This document shows positions 32,874-41,720 of a stretch of DNA of 64,000 nucleotides, in pieces (position 1 is the first letter of the stretch; each line of letters starts with the position of its first letter). A program made the position numbers and the translations under genes. The DNA is from Luteimicrobium subarcticum (GTDB taxonomy: Bacteria; Actinomycetota; Actinomycetes; Actinomycetales; Cellulomonadaceae): contig NZ_PGTZ01000007.1 in NCBI RefSeq assembly GCF_002798015.1, positions 248,001-312,000 of the forward strand, in the 5' to 3' direction. Below the pieces are notes generated by a model, which did not search any database, had not been told where the DNA came from, and was given only the letters and a program-made list of their open reading frames with translations.

Positions 32874-33878
32874 ATGCTGGGTGGCTTCAGGTCAGACGAG
32901 GACGCGCACGACGAAGCCGTGTATCGGCTCGCCATGTCGGGCGTCGGGACGACCGCCGGGCACGCCGGGCTGCTGCTCGGCTGCACGGTCGTCGAGGCGC
33001 GCGCCGCGCTCGGGCGGCTGGCCGAGCGGGGGCTCGTGGTCCGCAACGCGGACGACGAGGGACGCTGGCTGGCGGCGCCGCCGGAGCTCGTCCTGGCGCC
33101 CGAGCTCGCCCGGGGGCGCGAGCGCCTGCGGCGTGACGAGGAGCTTCTCGCGGACCTCGTCGAGACGTTCCACCGGGAGCGGTCACCGCGCAGCGCCCAA
33201 GAGCTCGTCGAGGTCGTCGAGGGCGCGACGCAGGCCGTGCGCCTCGCGCAGATCGAGGCCGCGGCGCGCCACGTCGTGTGCGCCTTCCAGACGGGCGCGA
33301 ACACCGTCGTGCCGGTCGCGGAGACCCTCCACCCGGAGTGGCAGGCACCCGGCCCGACGCAGCCCGAAGAGACCCTCGACACGTCGTCGGCGGACGAGGG
33401 TCGGCAGAGCCCGCTGCGGGAGGGGCTGGCCTACCGTCTCGTGGTCGACCCCGCGTACCTCGGCGAGCCGGGTGCCCTGCAGAAGCTCGACGAGTGGACG
33501 CTCTTCGGCCAGCAGGTGCGCGTCGTGAACCACCAGCTGCCGAAGGTCATGGTCGCGGACTCCGACATCGGTCTCGTCCAGGTCGGTCCCACGACCACCC
33601 TCGTGCTGCACGGCCCGCTGGCCGGCGTCGCGCAGTCCCTGTTCGACGCGACCTGGCGCTATGCGCGCCCGTACCTGCCGCGCGACGCGGAGCTCGAGAC
33701 GAACGACGTGCAGCTCCTCCAGCTCATGCTGGCGGGGCTGACGGACGCGGCGATGGCGAACCAGCTCGGCGCGTCACCGCGGACCGTGCAGCGCCGCCTG
33801 AGGGCCCTGATGGACCTCGCCGGTGCGCGGACCCGCATCCAGCTCGGCGGCTACGCGGTCCGCAACGGCTGGGTGTGA
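32874..33878 (+). CDS. LuxR/TrmB-like HTH transcriptional regulator
   Basis: The 334-residue regulator has an N-terminal winged-helix-like domain (about 5-60, MSGVGTTAGHAGLLLGCTVV) and a helical linker. A middle sensor domain covers about 150-245. A C-terminal LuxR-type HTH contains LMLAGLTDAAMANQLGASPR and TVQRRLRALMDLAGARTRIQ. The ATG at 32874 is preferred because GATAAT lies exactly 6 nt upstream (leaderless). The ATG at 32856 would overlap that promoter. Many actinobacteria pair such regulators with secreted hydrolases, so control of the divergent S8 protease is likely but inferred. Confidence 0.82.
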   Translation: MLGGFRSDEDAHDEAVYRLAMSGVGTTAGHAGLLLGCTVVEARAALGRLAERGLVVRNADDEGRWLAAPPELVLAPELARGRERLRRDEELLADLVETFHRERSPRSAQELVEVVEGATQAVRLAQIEAAARHVVCAFQTGANTVVPVAETLHPEWQAPGPTQPEETLDTSSADEGRQSPLREGLAYRLVVDPAYLGEPGALQKLDEWTLFGQQVRVVNHQLPKVMVADSDIGLVQVGPTTTLVLHGPLAGVAQSLFDATWRYARPYLPRDAELETNDVQLLQLMLAGLTDAAMANQLGASPRTVQRRLRALMDLAGARTRIQLGGYAVRNGWV

Positions 33879-33893
33879 CCTCGCTCGTCCTGC

Positions 33894-33950
33894 CGAACAC
33901 GTGACCGTGGCCCGTCAGACGGGCCGGGAGGGCCAGGGATCACGTGTTCG
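33894..33950. terminator. nested hairpin terminator
   Basis: CGAACACGTGA (33894-33904) pairs with TCACGTGTTCG (33940-33950). Inside is a second stem, GGCCCGT/ACGGGCC (33909-33925). It lies between convergent genes ending at 33878 (+) and 33971 (-) and could serve both. Confidence 0.75.
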
Positions 33951-33970
33951 TCGGGATGGGAGGGCCGGCG

Positions 33971-34738
33971 TCAGGGGTTGCACCGCGCCGCGACCGTCTC
34001 CACGAGGCCGACGTCCGGCCGCCACGGCTCCAGGTTCCACGTCGCCTTGTCGGGGGCGCCGATCGCGTGGCAGAGCAGCTGGTCGTGCATGCCGGGGGTG
34101 TCGGCGTCGGGGTGCGCGGTCGTCACCGCTGTCCACGTCGCGGCAGCGCCCGCCTGACCCGCCGCACGCGCCCACGCGTTCGGGTCGACAGCGAGGGACC
34201 GCCCGCCCTCGGCGACCCCCCACGTCGCGGAGCGCGGGGTCCCGTCGCCGAACCGCAGCACGAGCGTCCCGCCCTCGGGCGTGACGCGGACGCGCGTCCG
34301 GGTGCCGCGGGCGCGGGCGTCCTCGGGTGCGGCGAGCCCGCCGACCGCGCGCCCTGACGCGTCCTCGACGGCGACGGACCCGTCGAGCTCGACCGTCAGC
34401 GCGGCGCCCGCGGGCCGGTCGACGGTGACGACGACCGGTGCGCCGTCCAGGTGCCGGACGGCGACCCGGGTCGTGCCGGACGACATGGCGAGGGTGGCGC
34501 CGACGGGAGCCGTCACGCGCAGGCGGACCGGACCGACGTCGACCGTCGCCGACGGCTGCGCCGGTGTCGCCGCCGCGGTCTGTGCCGGGCCTGCGGTCGC
34601 CGCCGTGCCGGACGCCGACGGCTCGCGCCCGGGACCGTCTGGCGTCGCGTGGCAGCCGGCCAGCGCCAGGACCGCTGCGAGGACCCCCGTCAGGGTGGCC
34701 GCCAGGACGGCTCCCGAGGCCCGTCGCGTCGTCCGCAT
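33971..34738 (-). CDS. DUF2599 lipoprotein
   Basis: The 255-residue protein has a lipoprotein signal (MRTTRRASG n-region, lipobox LAGC with C29) and then an Ala/Thr/Pro linker. A beta-rich region spans about 65-190. The C-terminal DUF2599 domain has the diagnostic LAVDPNAWARAAG, DTPGMHDQLLCHAIGAPDK and TWNLEPWRPDVG, ending in CNP. It should be anchored on the outer face of the membrane. The function of DUF2599 is unknown. It is divergent from an ECF sigma factor gene with only 61 nt between starts. Confidence 0.88.
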   Translation of the reverse strand: MRTTRRASGAVLAATLTGVLAAVLALAGCHATPDGPGREPSASGTAATAGPAQTAAATPAQPSATVDVGPVRLRVTAPVGATLAMSSGTTRVAVRHLDGAPVVVTVDRPAGAALTVELDGSVAVEDASGRAVGGLAAPEDARARGTRTRVRVTPEGGTLVLRFGDGTPRSATWGVAEGGRSLAVDPNAWARAAGQAGAAATWTAVTTAHPDADTPGMHDQLLCHAIGAPDKATWNLEPWRPDVGLVETVAARCNP

Positions 34739-34799
34739 GGCGCCCACCCTCCCACGCGGCGGCCAGACGACGAGAGGACGGAGACGAGAGGATGGACCC

Positions 34800-35717
34800 G
34801 TGGACGACCAGGTGACGGCACGGTTCGAGCAGGAGCGCGGGCGGCTGCGGGGCGTCGCGTACCGCGTCCTCGGCAGCACGCACGAGGCCGACGACGCGGT
34901 GCAGGAGGCCTGGTTCCGCCTCGAGCGCACCGATGCCGACAGCATCGACAACCTCTCGGCGTGGCTGACCACGGTCGTCTCGCGGGTCTGCCTCGACATG
35001 CTGCGGGCGCGCGCCGCGCGGCGCGAGGACCCGTGGGAGCACGACGACGGGACGGCTCGCGCCGAGGACGAGACCACGTCGCCGACCTTCTCCGCGCCCG
35101 TGCCGGCGCTGCCCGAGGACCTCGCCGTCGAGTCCGACGCGGTCGGGTCGGCGCTGCTGCTGGTCCTCGACGCGCTCGGCCCCGTCGAGCGCCTGACGTT
35201 CGTCCTGCACGACGTGTTCGGCGTGCCGTTCGAGGAGATCGCGCCGGTCGTCGGGCGCACGCCGGCGGCGACGCGCCAGATCGCGTCGCGCGCGCGGCGC
35301 CGTGTCCGGGGAGGGGGAGAGCCGGTCCCGGACCGGGCACGGCAGCGCGCGGTCGTGGAGGCATTCCTGTCGGCGTCGCGCGAGGGGCGGTTCGACGACC
35401 TGCTGGACCTCCTGGACCCCGACGCCGTGCTGCGTGTCGACGCCGTCGGCGTGGAGACGGCGGCAGCGAACGCCGCGAAGGGTGCGCCCGTCCTCAGCGC
35501 GGAGATGCACGGGGCGCTCGCCGTCGCGACGACCTTCAACGGTCGGGCACGCGTGGCACGGCTCGCGCTCGTCGACGGGGAGCCCGCGGGCGTCTGGGCG
35601 CCGGGCGGGACCGCCCGCTCGGTGTTCGGGATCGTGGTGCGGGACGGCAAGGTCGTGGAGGTGTCCATCCACATGGACCCGGACGACGTGGCGGCGATGG
35701 ACGTCGTCCTGCTGTGA
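34800..35717 (+). CDS. ECF41-like RNA polymerase sigma factor (SigJ type)
   Basis: The 305-residue sigma factor has region 2 at about 5-75 (AYRVLGSTHEADDAVQEAWF) and region 4 at about 120-175 (LTFVLHDVFGVPFEEIAPVV). A SnoaL-like C-terminal domain (about 180-300) contains VVEAFLSASREGRFDDLLDL and LVDGEPAGVWAPGG. This fused domain modulates activity in the ECF41/SigJ group in place of an anti-sigma factor. The GTG at 34800 has GAGAGGA upstream and GAGGAT 6 nt before it. No COE, carboxymuconolactone decarboxylase or similar typical ECF41 partner gene is adjacent. The divergent DUF2599 lipoprotein is a possible target. Confidence 0.88.
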   Translation: MDDQVTARFEQERGRLRGVAYRVLGSTHEADDAVQEAWFRLERTDADSIDNLSAWLTTVVSRVCLDMLRARAARREDPWEHDDGTARAEDETTSPTFSAPVPALPEDLAVESDAVGSALLLVLDALGPVERLTFVLHDVFGVPFEEIAPVVGRTPAATRQIASRARRRVRGGGEPVPDRARQRAVVEAFLSASREGRFDDLLDLLDPDAVLRVDAVGVETAAANAAKGAPVLSAEMHGALAVATTFNGRARVARLALVDGEPAGVWAPGGTARSVFGIVVRDGKVVEVSIHMDPDDVAAMDVVLL

Positions 35718-35755
35718 GCTCGGTCCCCGAGGTCGGTCCCCGCGGTCGGGCGACG

Positions 35756-36115
35756 TCAGTCCCGGGCCCACACGAGCGACACGACCGCCACCACGAGGAA
35801 CGCCGCCGCCCAGAGCCCGTACCCGGCGAGCGTCGCGACCGCGGCCGTCACCAGGTAGAGGAAAGCCTTGACGGCGAGCCGCTCCGGACGCCGCAGCCGC
35901 CGCTCGGCGGTCGGAGCCAGGAGGACGCCCCACACGACGACCGCCGCACCGACGAGCGCCACGGCCAGGACGAGCGACAGCACGACCGAGCCGCCGATCG
36001 CCCAGCCCGACTGCCCGAGCAGGACGAGCATCGCGATCTCGACGACGAACGCGAGCGCGCCGGACGCCCGCACGTCGGGGCGGGGGTCCCCGCGACGGGG
36101 CTCCGGTGAGGTCAT
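35756..36115 (-). CDS. YrdB family (DUF2568) membrane protein
   Basis: The 119-residue protein has four predicted transmembrane helices (about 20-38, 42-66, 76-94 and 96-115) and an Arg/Pro-rich cytoplasmic N-terminus. RASGALAFVVEIAMLVLLGQ and a helix-boundary LLAPTAERRLRRPERLAVKA are typical of YrdB/DUF2568. Function is unknown. Its ATG overlaps the response regulator stop in an ATGA, making it the last gene of a kinase-regulator-yrdB operon. That is unusual and suggests a linked membrane function. Confidence 0.82.
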   Translation of the reverse strand: MTSPEPRRGDPRPDVRASGALAFVVEIAMLVLLGQSGWAIGGSVVLSLVLAVALVGAAVVVWGVLLAPTAERRLRRPERLAVKAFLYLVTAAVATLAGYGLWAAAFLVVAVVSLVWARD

Positions 36116-36870
36116 GGTCCGATCATCGTCGAACGGTCCGCCGGACGCGCTGCGCCGGCGGTGGGCCAGTGGTCCAGCAGGTCGCCGGGCCCGAGGCCGA
36201 GGGCGTGCTCGATGTCACCGGGGGACGACTCCTGCAGGTGCTGCGACACGACCGTCGACAGGTCGCGCCAGTACCCCCGAAGCGTCGACTCGGAGAGGAA
36301 CAGGGAGCGGGACAGCTCGGCGTACGTGAGTCCGCGGGCGCGGCCGGCGAGCACCTCGCGCTGCCGCCGGTTCAGCACGGTGACACGGCCGCGTCGCACG
36401 AGCACCTCGATGAGACCTGTCACCGGGGGCGGCGCGACGAGCTCGCCCCGCGCCACGGCGAGGAACGCGGCGCGCGTCTCGTCGAGCGACGAGGACTTCG
36501 ACACGACTCCCGTCGCTCCGGCCGCGAGACACGCGGCGAGCACGAAGCGGCGCTCCTCCTGGGTGTACACGCACACTCGGTACCCGGCGGCGACCGCGTC
36601 CCGGATCGCCGCGACGCCCTGGCTCGCGTCGGGCTGCCGCAGGTTCACGAGGTGCAGGTCGAGGACGACGACGTCTGCGACCGGGCGGTCCAGGAGGAAG
36701 TCCTCGAGGCTCGCGTGCGCCGAGACGAACGTCAGGCCGTGCAGCAGCACGGCCAACGACTCGCGCACCGCGGTGGCGTCGTCGACGAGGCTGAACCGGA
36801 CGTCGGACGCGTCGTCGGCAGCGTCCGGCCCGACATCCCGGGGCGTGCCCGGACCCGCCTCCCCGCTCAC
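36112..36870 (-). CDS. LuxR-family response regulator
   Basis: The 252-residue regulator has a receiver with acidic residues D30-D31, phosphoacceptor D71 (VVVLDLHLV), T103 and K125, all intact. The LuxR HTH covers about 165-220 (LNRRQREVLAGRARGLTYAE, then SESTLRGYWRDL). The N-terminal 20 residues are disordered. The GTG at 36870 overlaps the kinase stop as GTGA, and its own stop overlaps yrdB as ATGA. It should be phosphorylated by the upstream kinase; the target genes are unknown. Confidence 0.9.
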   Translation of the reverse strand: MSGEAGPGTPRDVGPDAADDASDVRFSLVDDATAVRESLAVLLHGLTFVSAHASLEDFLLDRPVADVVVLDLHLVNLRQPDASQGVAAIRDAVAAGYRVCVYTQEERRFVLAACLAAGATGVVSKSSSLDETRAAFLAVARGELVAPPPVTGLIEVLVRRGRVTVLNRRQREVLAGRARGLTYAELSRSLFLSESTLRGYWRDLSTVVSQHLQESSPGDIEHALGLGPGDLLDHWPTAGAARPADRSTMIGP

Positions 36871-38162
36871 GGCCGGCCTTCGCGCGCGGGCGCGACGACA
36901 GCGTGCTCCGGCGTGGGCGTCCGGGACCGGGTCACCGAGCGGAGGGTCGCGGTCGTGCCCAGGCCGGGGACGGAGTCGACGGTCGCCGTGATGGCGTGCG
37001 CGGCGAGGGACTCCACGACGAGCCCGCGGACGCCGACCCCGAGCCGCGTCGTCGACGGGTCGAAACCCCGTCCGTCGTCGTGCAGGGTGACGGCCCATCC
37101 GTCCTCGTCCTCGAGCTGCTCGGCGTGCAGGACGACCCGGGCGGCACCGGCGTGCTGCCGGACGTTGATGAGCAGGCTGCGCAGGGCGGCGGCGACGTCG
37201 TCGGCCTCGTCGTCGAGCAGCACCCCGCGCGCCAGGTCGGGGACGACGTCGAGGGGGAGGTCCGCGAACTCGGCGGCCACGGTCTCGACGAGGGTGGCGA
37301 GGTCCTGCGGCTCGTCGGCGCGTCCAGCCGCCCGACGCCCCTGCCCGGCGAGGTAGGCGCGCATGCGGTTCAGCTCGCTCGCGGCCTGAACCCACACCTG
37401 GGACGGCGTCCTGCTGTCGGTGGGGTCGTCGTGGGCTTGCTCGACCAGGAGCTTGAGCAGCGCGGTGCCGTTGTGGATGGCGGTCCGAGCACGTCGCTCC
37501 TCCTCCTCGCGGGCGAGGTGGGCGGCGTACTCCCGGGCCCGGTCGGCGTCCTGTGCGATCCGGTACATCGCCCCGGTCCCCGCCCAGGCGAGCGGTGCGA
37601 GGCACAGCAGGGTCAGCAGCTCGCCGGCCATGGTCGCGAACCCCACCCCGGAGCCGAGCGCGGGAAGCAGGTAGACCGCGCGCGCGGCGACGAGGACTGC
37701 GAGGAGCGTGAGCCACGCCCCGCGACGACGCACGCCGATGAGCGCGCACGCGACGGACAGCGAGTAGGCGCCCTGGAAGCCGATCCAGCTCCCGGTGCGG
37801 TAGCCGGCGGACACCGTGAGGAGACCCAGCACCAGGAGCGCGGCCGCGACGGTCACGTCGACCGTCGCCCACCGCCGACCGGGGGGTCGACGCCGCACGA
37901 CGGACAGCACGATCGTGCCGGCGGACGTGGCGGTGGCGACCGCCCACGTCACGGCGCACAGCCCCGGACGGGTCGACGCATCGAACGCCGCGACCACGGA
38001 CGGCGCCATCTGCGCCAGCGTCGCGACGCGTGACCCGGCGACCGCGAGGCCGGCCGCGCGCTCGACCTGCGGGGCGCTGCGGGCCGGCTCGGCGGCCGGC
38101 GCCGTCCTCCCGTCCGGTCGGGCGGCCACGTCGCGTGCCCGAGGTCCTGCCGGTCCCTCCAT
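36867..38162 (-). CDS. sensor histidine kinase with atypical H-box
   Basis: The 431-residue membrane kinase has an N-terminal tail (about 1-50) and several hydrophobic helices (about 60-190). A coiled segment carries the expected phosphoacceptor H230 in RTAIHNGTALLKLL. An HATPase_c domain follows, with the N-box in LLINVRQHAGA and the G1 box DDGRGFD. In HisKA_3 kinases the His is normally followed by Asp or Glu; here it is Asn (N231), so phosphotransfer chemistry may differ or be weakened. The ATG at 38162 has AGGAG at 7-nt spacing. It is first in a three-gene operon with 4-nt overlaps. Confidence 0.85.
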   Translation of the reverse strand: MEGPAGPRARDVAARPDGRTAPAAEPARSAPQVERAAGLAVAGSRVATLAQMAPSVVAAFDASTRPGLCAVTWAVATATSAGTIVLSVVRRRPPGRRWATVDVTVAAALLVLGLLTVSAGYRTGSWIGFQGAYSLSVACALIGVRRRGAWLTLLAVLVAARAVYLLPALGSGVGFATMAGELLTLLCLAPLAWAGTGAMYRIAQDADRAREYAAHLAREEEERRARTAIHNGTALLKLLVEQAHDDPTDSRTPSQVWVQAASELNRMRAYLAGQGRRAAGRADEPQDLATLVETVAAEFADLPLDVVPDLARGVLLDDEADDVAAALRSLLINVRQHAGAARVVLHAEQLEDEDGWAVTLHDDGRGFDPSTTRLGVGVRGLVVESLAAHAITATVDSVPGLGTTATLRSVTRSRTPTPEHAVVAPAREGRP

Positions 38163-38398
38163 CGGGGGCTCCTCTCGTGACGCCGGTCGCGCGCGACGGT
38201 GCACCGTCGTCCCCGGCATCCTGCCGTACGCGTCGCCCGTGCAGGAAGGACCGGGCGTCCTCACAGGGGCCACGCCGGCAAGTCCGCGGATTCGTTGGAT
38301 GCCGTCCCGCGGGCGCGCAGGGCACGCTCGTCGTGCGGCAGCCGCCGCAGACGACGACGTCCGAGGACGGCCGGCACCACCCCGTAGGAGGAACCACC

Positions 38399-39190
38399 AT
38401 GAGGCTCACCACCAGGCTCCGCACCATCTCGACCCGCGCCGCCGCGGCGGGGACCGTGCTCGCGGCCGCGCTCGCCGGGCAGGCCGTGCTCGCGACGAGC
38501 GCGTCCGCGACGGTGTCGAGCGCGTCGTGCGCGAACGTCGTCCAGATCGTGGTCCGCGGGTCCGGCGAGGGGGCGGGGTCGTCGCCGAGCGGAAACGTGT
38601 ACAAGTCAGGCGGCTTCGGGAAGATGTACGTCGTCTCGTCGCGCGTGTCGTCCGGCACGAAGAAGTCGGTGCGGACGGTCGGGCTGAACTACCCGGCAGC
38701 GATCCTCCCGACCACGGAGGCGCCGCTCGGCTACGGCCAGAGCGAGGGGATCGGCCGCTCGCGGCTCGCCGCGGAGCTGAACCGGCTCGCCGGCGCGTGC
38801 CCCGGCTCGCGGACCGTGCTGATCGGCTACTCGCAGGGCGCCCACGTCATCGGTGACGTGCTCTCCAAGGACAACCCCGTGAAGCTCAGCGCGGCCGCGA
38901 AGGCCAAGGTGGCGGCCGTGTTCCTCACGGGAGACCCGGTCCGCCGCTACGGCGAGTCGTTCAACCGGGGAAGCGGCGTCGGTGGCGGCAAGCTGCCGAA
39001 CCGGGCAGCCGGACAGCTCAGCGGCGTGGCGAGCCGACTGAACTCGTTCTGCTACAAGGGAGACATGTTCTGCGACCCGAACCACCCGGTGGCAGGCACG
39101 AGCGGCTCGGACATCCACGGGAGCTACGGGAGCACGGCCATCGGCAAGTACGGAGCCGCGTTCATCCTCAACATCCTCGACAGGCCCTGA
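38399..39190 (+). CDS. secreted cutinase-family alpha/beta hydrolase
   Basis: The 263-residue exported serine hydrolase has a signal peptide of about 38 residues cleaved after SASA. The cutinase domain carries the nucleophile S145 in GYSQG, the acid in the FCDPNHP segment and the late His in DIHGSYG. Cys residues are placed for the family disulfides. Cutinases and culp proteins hydrolyse ester bonds in cutin, lipids or mycolate-type substrates outside the cell. AGGAGG precedes the ATG. It is divergent from the kinase operon by 236 nt in which I see no certain promoter. It is followed by a hairpin. Confidence 0.88.
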   Translation: MRLTTRLRTISTRAAAAGTVLAAALAGQAVLATSASATVSSASCANVVQIVVRGSGEGAGSSPSGNVYKSGGFGKMYVVSSRVSSGTKKSVRTVGLNYPAAILPTTEAPLGYGQSEGIGRSRLAAELNRLAGACPGSRTVLIGYSQGAHVIGDVLSKDNPVKLSAAAKAKVAAVFLTGDPVRRYGESFNRGSGVGGGKLPNRAAGQLSGVASRLNSFCYKGDMFCDPNHPVAGTSGSDIHGSYGSTAIGKYGAAFILNILDRP

Positions 39191-39209
39191 GGTCGGGCAG
39201 CCTGCACGA

Positions 39210-39245
39210 GGCGCGGCCACGCGTCGGTAGACTCGTGGCCGCGCC
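39210..39245 (+). terminator. hairpin after cutinase gene, overlapping purL promoter
   Basis: GGCGCGGCCACG (39210-39221) pairs with CGTGGCCGCGCC (39234-39245), a 12-bp stem. The loop contains TAGACT, a good -10 hexamer for purL, whose ATG is at 39281. The same stretch may end cutinase transcription and start purL transcription. Confidence 0.6.
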
Positions 39246-39280
39246 GTCGCGCACCCCCCACCACGAACCCGAGGGACTCG

Positions 39281-41683
39281 ATGACCGCCGCCAGCCCTGT
39301 TCCTGCCCCGGCCACCCCCACGTCCGCCGACGCACGTCCGACCCTGGACACCGTCGAGAACGCGACCGCGACCCCGGACGAGGTCCAGCCGTTCGCGGAG
39401 CTCGGGCTCAAGCCGGACGAGTACCAGCGCATCCGCGACATCCTCGGCCGCCGGCCCACGGCCGCCGAGCTCGCGATGTACTCGGTCATGTGGTCGGAGC
39501 ACTGCTCCTACAAGTCGTCCAAGGTGCACCTGCGCAAGTTCGGCGACGCGACGACCGACGAGATGAAGCAGCACCTCCTCGTCGGCATCGGCGAGAACGC
39601 CGGCGTCGTCGACATCGGCGACGGCTGGGCGGTGACGTTCAAGGTCGAGTCCCACAACCACCCGTCGTTCGTCGAGCCCTACCAGGGCGCCGCGACGGGT
39701 GTCGGCGGCATCGTCCGCGACATCATCTCGATGGGCGCGCGCCCCGTGGCCGTCATGGACCAGCTCCGGTTCGGCGACGTCGACCACCCGGACACGGCGC
39801 GCGTCGTGCACGGTGTGGTGTCGGGCGTCGGCGGCTACGGCAACTCGCTCGGCCTGCCGAACATCGGCGGCGAGCTCGTGTTCGACGGCTCCTACCAGGG
39901 CAACCCGCTGGTCAACGCGCTCTGCGTGGGCGTGCTGCGCCACGAGGACATCCACCTCGCGAACGCGTCCGGCGTGGGCAACAAGGTCGTGCTGTTCGGT
40001 GCGCGCACCGGCGGCGACGGCATCGGCGGCGCGTCGATCCTCGCGTCCGAGACGTTCGAGGACGGTGTCCCCGCGAAGCGGCCGAGCGTCCAGGTGGGCG
40101 ACCCGTTCATGGAGAAGGTCCTCATCGAGTGCTGCCTGGAGCTGTACGCGGCGCAGGTCGTCGAGGGCATCCAGGACCTCGGTGCGGCCGGCATCTCGTG
40201 CGCCACCTCCGAGCTCGCGTCCAACGGCGAGGGCGGCATGCACGTCTGGCTCGACGACGTCCTGCTGCGCGACCCGTCGCTCAACGCCGGCGAGATCCTC
40301 ATGTCGGAGTCGCAGGAGCGCATGATGGCGGTCGTCACGCCGGACAAGCTCGAGGCGTTCCTCGCCATCACCGGCAAGTGGGACGTCGAGTCGTCCGTCG
40401 TGGGCGAGGTCAACGACTCGGGCCGCCTCACGATCGACCACCACGGCCAGCGCATCGTCGACGTCGACCCGCGCACGGTCGCGCACGAGGGCCCGGTCTA
40501 CGACCGCCCGTACGCGCGCCCGGCGTGGCAGGACGGCCTCAACGCCGACTCGCTCTCCGGCTCGTCCGCGACCGCGCACTACCCGCGCCCGTCGAAGCCG
40601 GACGACCTCCGCAAGACGGCCCTGCGCCTGCTCGCGAGCCCGAACCTCGCGTCGAAGGCATGGGTGACCAACCAGTACGACCGCTTCGTCCAGGGCAACA
40701 CCGCGCTCGCGCAGCCCGACGACTCGGGCGTGATCCGCGTCGACGAGGCCACGGGCCTCGGCGTCGCGATCGCCACGGACGCCAACGGCCGCTACGCCAA
40801 GCTCGACCCGCGTACGGGGGCGCAGCTCGCGCTCGCCGAGGCGTACCGCAACGTGGCCGCTTCCGGCGCTCGTCCGCTCGCGGTCACCGACTGCCTGAAC
40901 TTCGGCTCACCCGAGGACCCCGACTCGATGTGGCAGCTCGTCGAGGCCATCGAGGGCCTCGCGGACGCGTGCCGCGAGCTCGGCGTGCCCGTGACGGGCG
41001 GCAACGTGTCCCTCTACAACGGCACGGGCGAGCCGGGCCAGGTCGACTCGTCGATCCACCCGACCCCTGTCGTGGGCGTGCTCGGCGTGCTCGACGACGT
41101 GGCCCGCGCGACGCCGTCCGGCTGGCGCACCGAAGGGCAGAGCGTCTTCCTGCTCGGCACCACGCGCGCCGAGCTCGACGGCTCCGCCTGGGCCGACGTC
41201 GCCTACGCCCACCTGGGCGGCGTGCCGCCGCGCGTCGACCTCGCGGCCGAGCGAGCGCTCGCGGACGTGCTCGTGCAGGGGGCGCGCGACGAGTTCGTCG
41301 AGGCGGCCCACGACCTGTCCGAGGGCGGCCTCGTGCAGGCGCTGCTCGAGTCCTCGCTGCGCTTCGGCGTGGGAGCGACGGTGTCGCTCGACGGGCTGCT
41401 CGCCCGGGACGGCGTGACCGCGTTCGAGGCCCTCTTCTCCGAGTCGACGGCCCGTGCGCTCGTCGCGGTGCCCGCGGGCGAGGAGGTCCGGCTCGTGGAC
41501 GCGTGCACCGCGCGCGGCGTGCCGGTCCTCAAGCTCGGGACGACCGGTTCGGCGGTCGAGGCCGACGCCGGCGCCGCTGAAGGCGGCGCGGACGCGTCGC
41601 TCGTCGTCGACGGACTCTTCACGATCCCGCTCGCCGACGCGCGCGACGCGTTCGAGGGCACGCTCCCGCGCCTGTTCGGCTGA
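39281..41683 (+). CDS. purL: phosphoribosylformylglycinamidine synthase subunit PurL
   Basis: The 800-residue protein is the large ATP-dependent subunit of FGAM synthase in purine biosynthesis. It converts FGAR to FGAM using ammonia supplied by PurQ with PurS. It has tandem AIRS-like halves. [15 protein letters not shown] (about 70-84), [10 protein letters not shown] and [13 protein letters not shown] mark the N-terminal half. [15 protein letters not shown] and [13 protein letters not shown] mark the C-terminal half. The length of 800 is slightly above the usual 740-770 because of an Ala/Thr/Pro-rich N-terminus. PurQ and PurS are not in the visible downstream genes. Confidence 0.95.
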   Translation: MTAASPVPAPATPTSADARPTLDTVENATATPDEVQPFAELGLKPDEYQRIRDILGRRPTAAELAMYSVMWSEHCSYKSSKVHLRKFGDATTDEMKQHLLVGIGENAGVVDIGDGWAVTFKVESHNHPSFVEPYQGAATGVGGIVRDIISMGARPVAVMDQLRFGDVDHPDTARVVHGVVSGVGGYGNSLGLPNIGGELVFDGSYQGNPLVNALCVGVLRHEDIHLANASGVGNKVVLFGARTGGDGIGGASILASETFEDGVPAKRPSVQVGDPFMEKVLIECCLELYAAQVVEGIQDLGAAGISCATSELASNGEGGMHVWLDDVLLRDPSLNAGEILMSESQERMMAVVTPDKLEAFLAITGKWDVESSVVGEVNDSGRLTIDHHGQRIVDVDPRTVAHEGPVYDRPYARPAWQDGLNADSLSGSSATAHYPRPSKPDDLRKTALRLLASPNLASKAWVTNQYDRFVQGNTALAQPDDSGVIRVDEATGLGVAIATDANGRYAKLDPRTGAQLALAEAYRNVAASGARPLAVTDCLNFGSPEDPDSMWQLVEAIEGLADACRELGVPVTGGNVSLYNGTGEPGQVDSSIHPTPVVGVLGVLDDVARATPSGWRTEGQSVFLLGTTRAELDGSAWADVAYAHLGGVPPRVDLAAERALADVLVQGARDEFVEAAHDLSEGGLVQALLESSLRFGVGATVSLDGLLARDGVTAFEALFSESTARALVAVPAGEEVRLVDACTARGVPVLKLGTTGSAVEADAGAAEGGADASLVVDGLFTIPLADARDAFEGTLPRLFG

Positions 41684-41720
41684 GCGCACCGACCGGTTCG
41701 AGGCAGGGAGGGGTACCACC

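Noticed and set aside
28576-33528. A 1650-codon open frame on the plus strand across the protease gene
   Set aside because: It is antisense to a protease with complete catalytic motifs and a signal peptide, and its Arg/Val/Asp-rich product has no family features. Such frames arise from extreme third-position GC.
38163-38398. Promoter or riboswitch between the kinase and cutinase genes
   Set aside because: No -35/-10 pair with proper spacing and no aptamer-like conserved core could be found.
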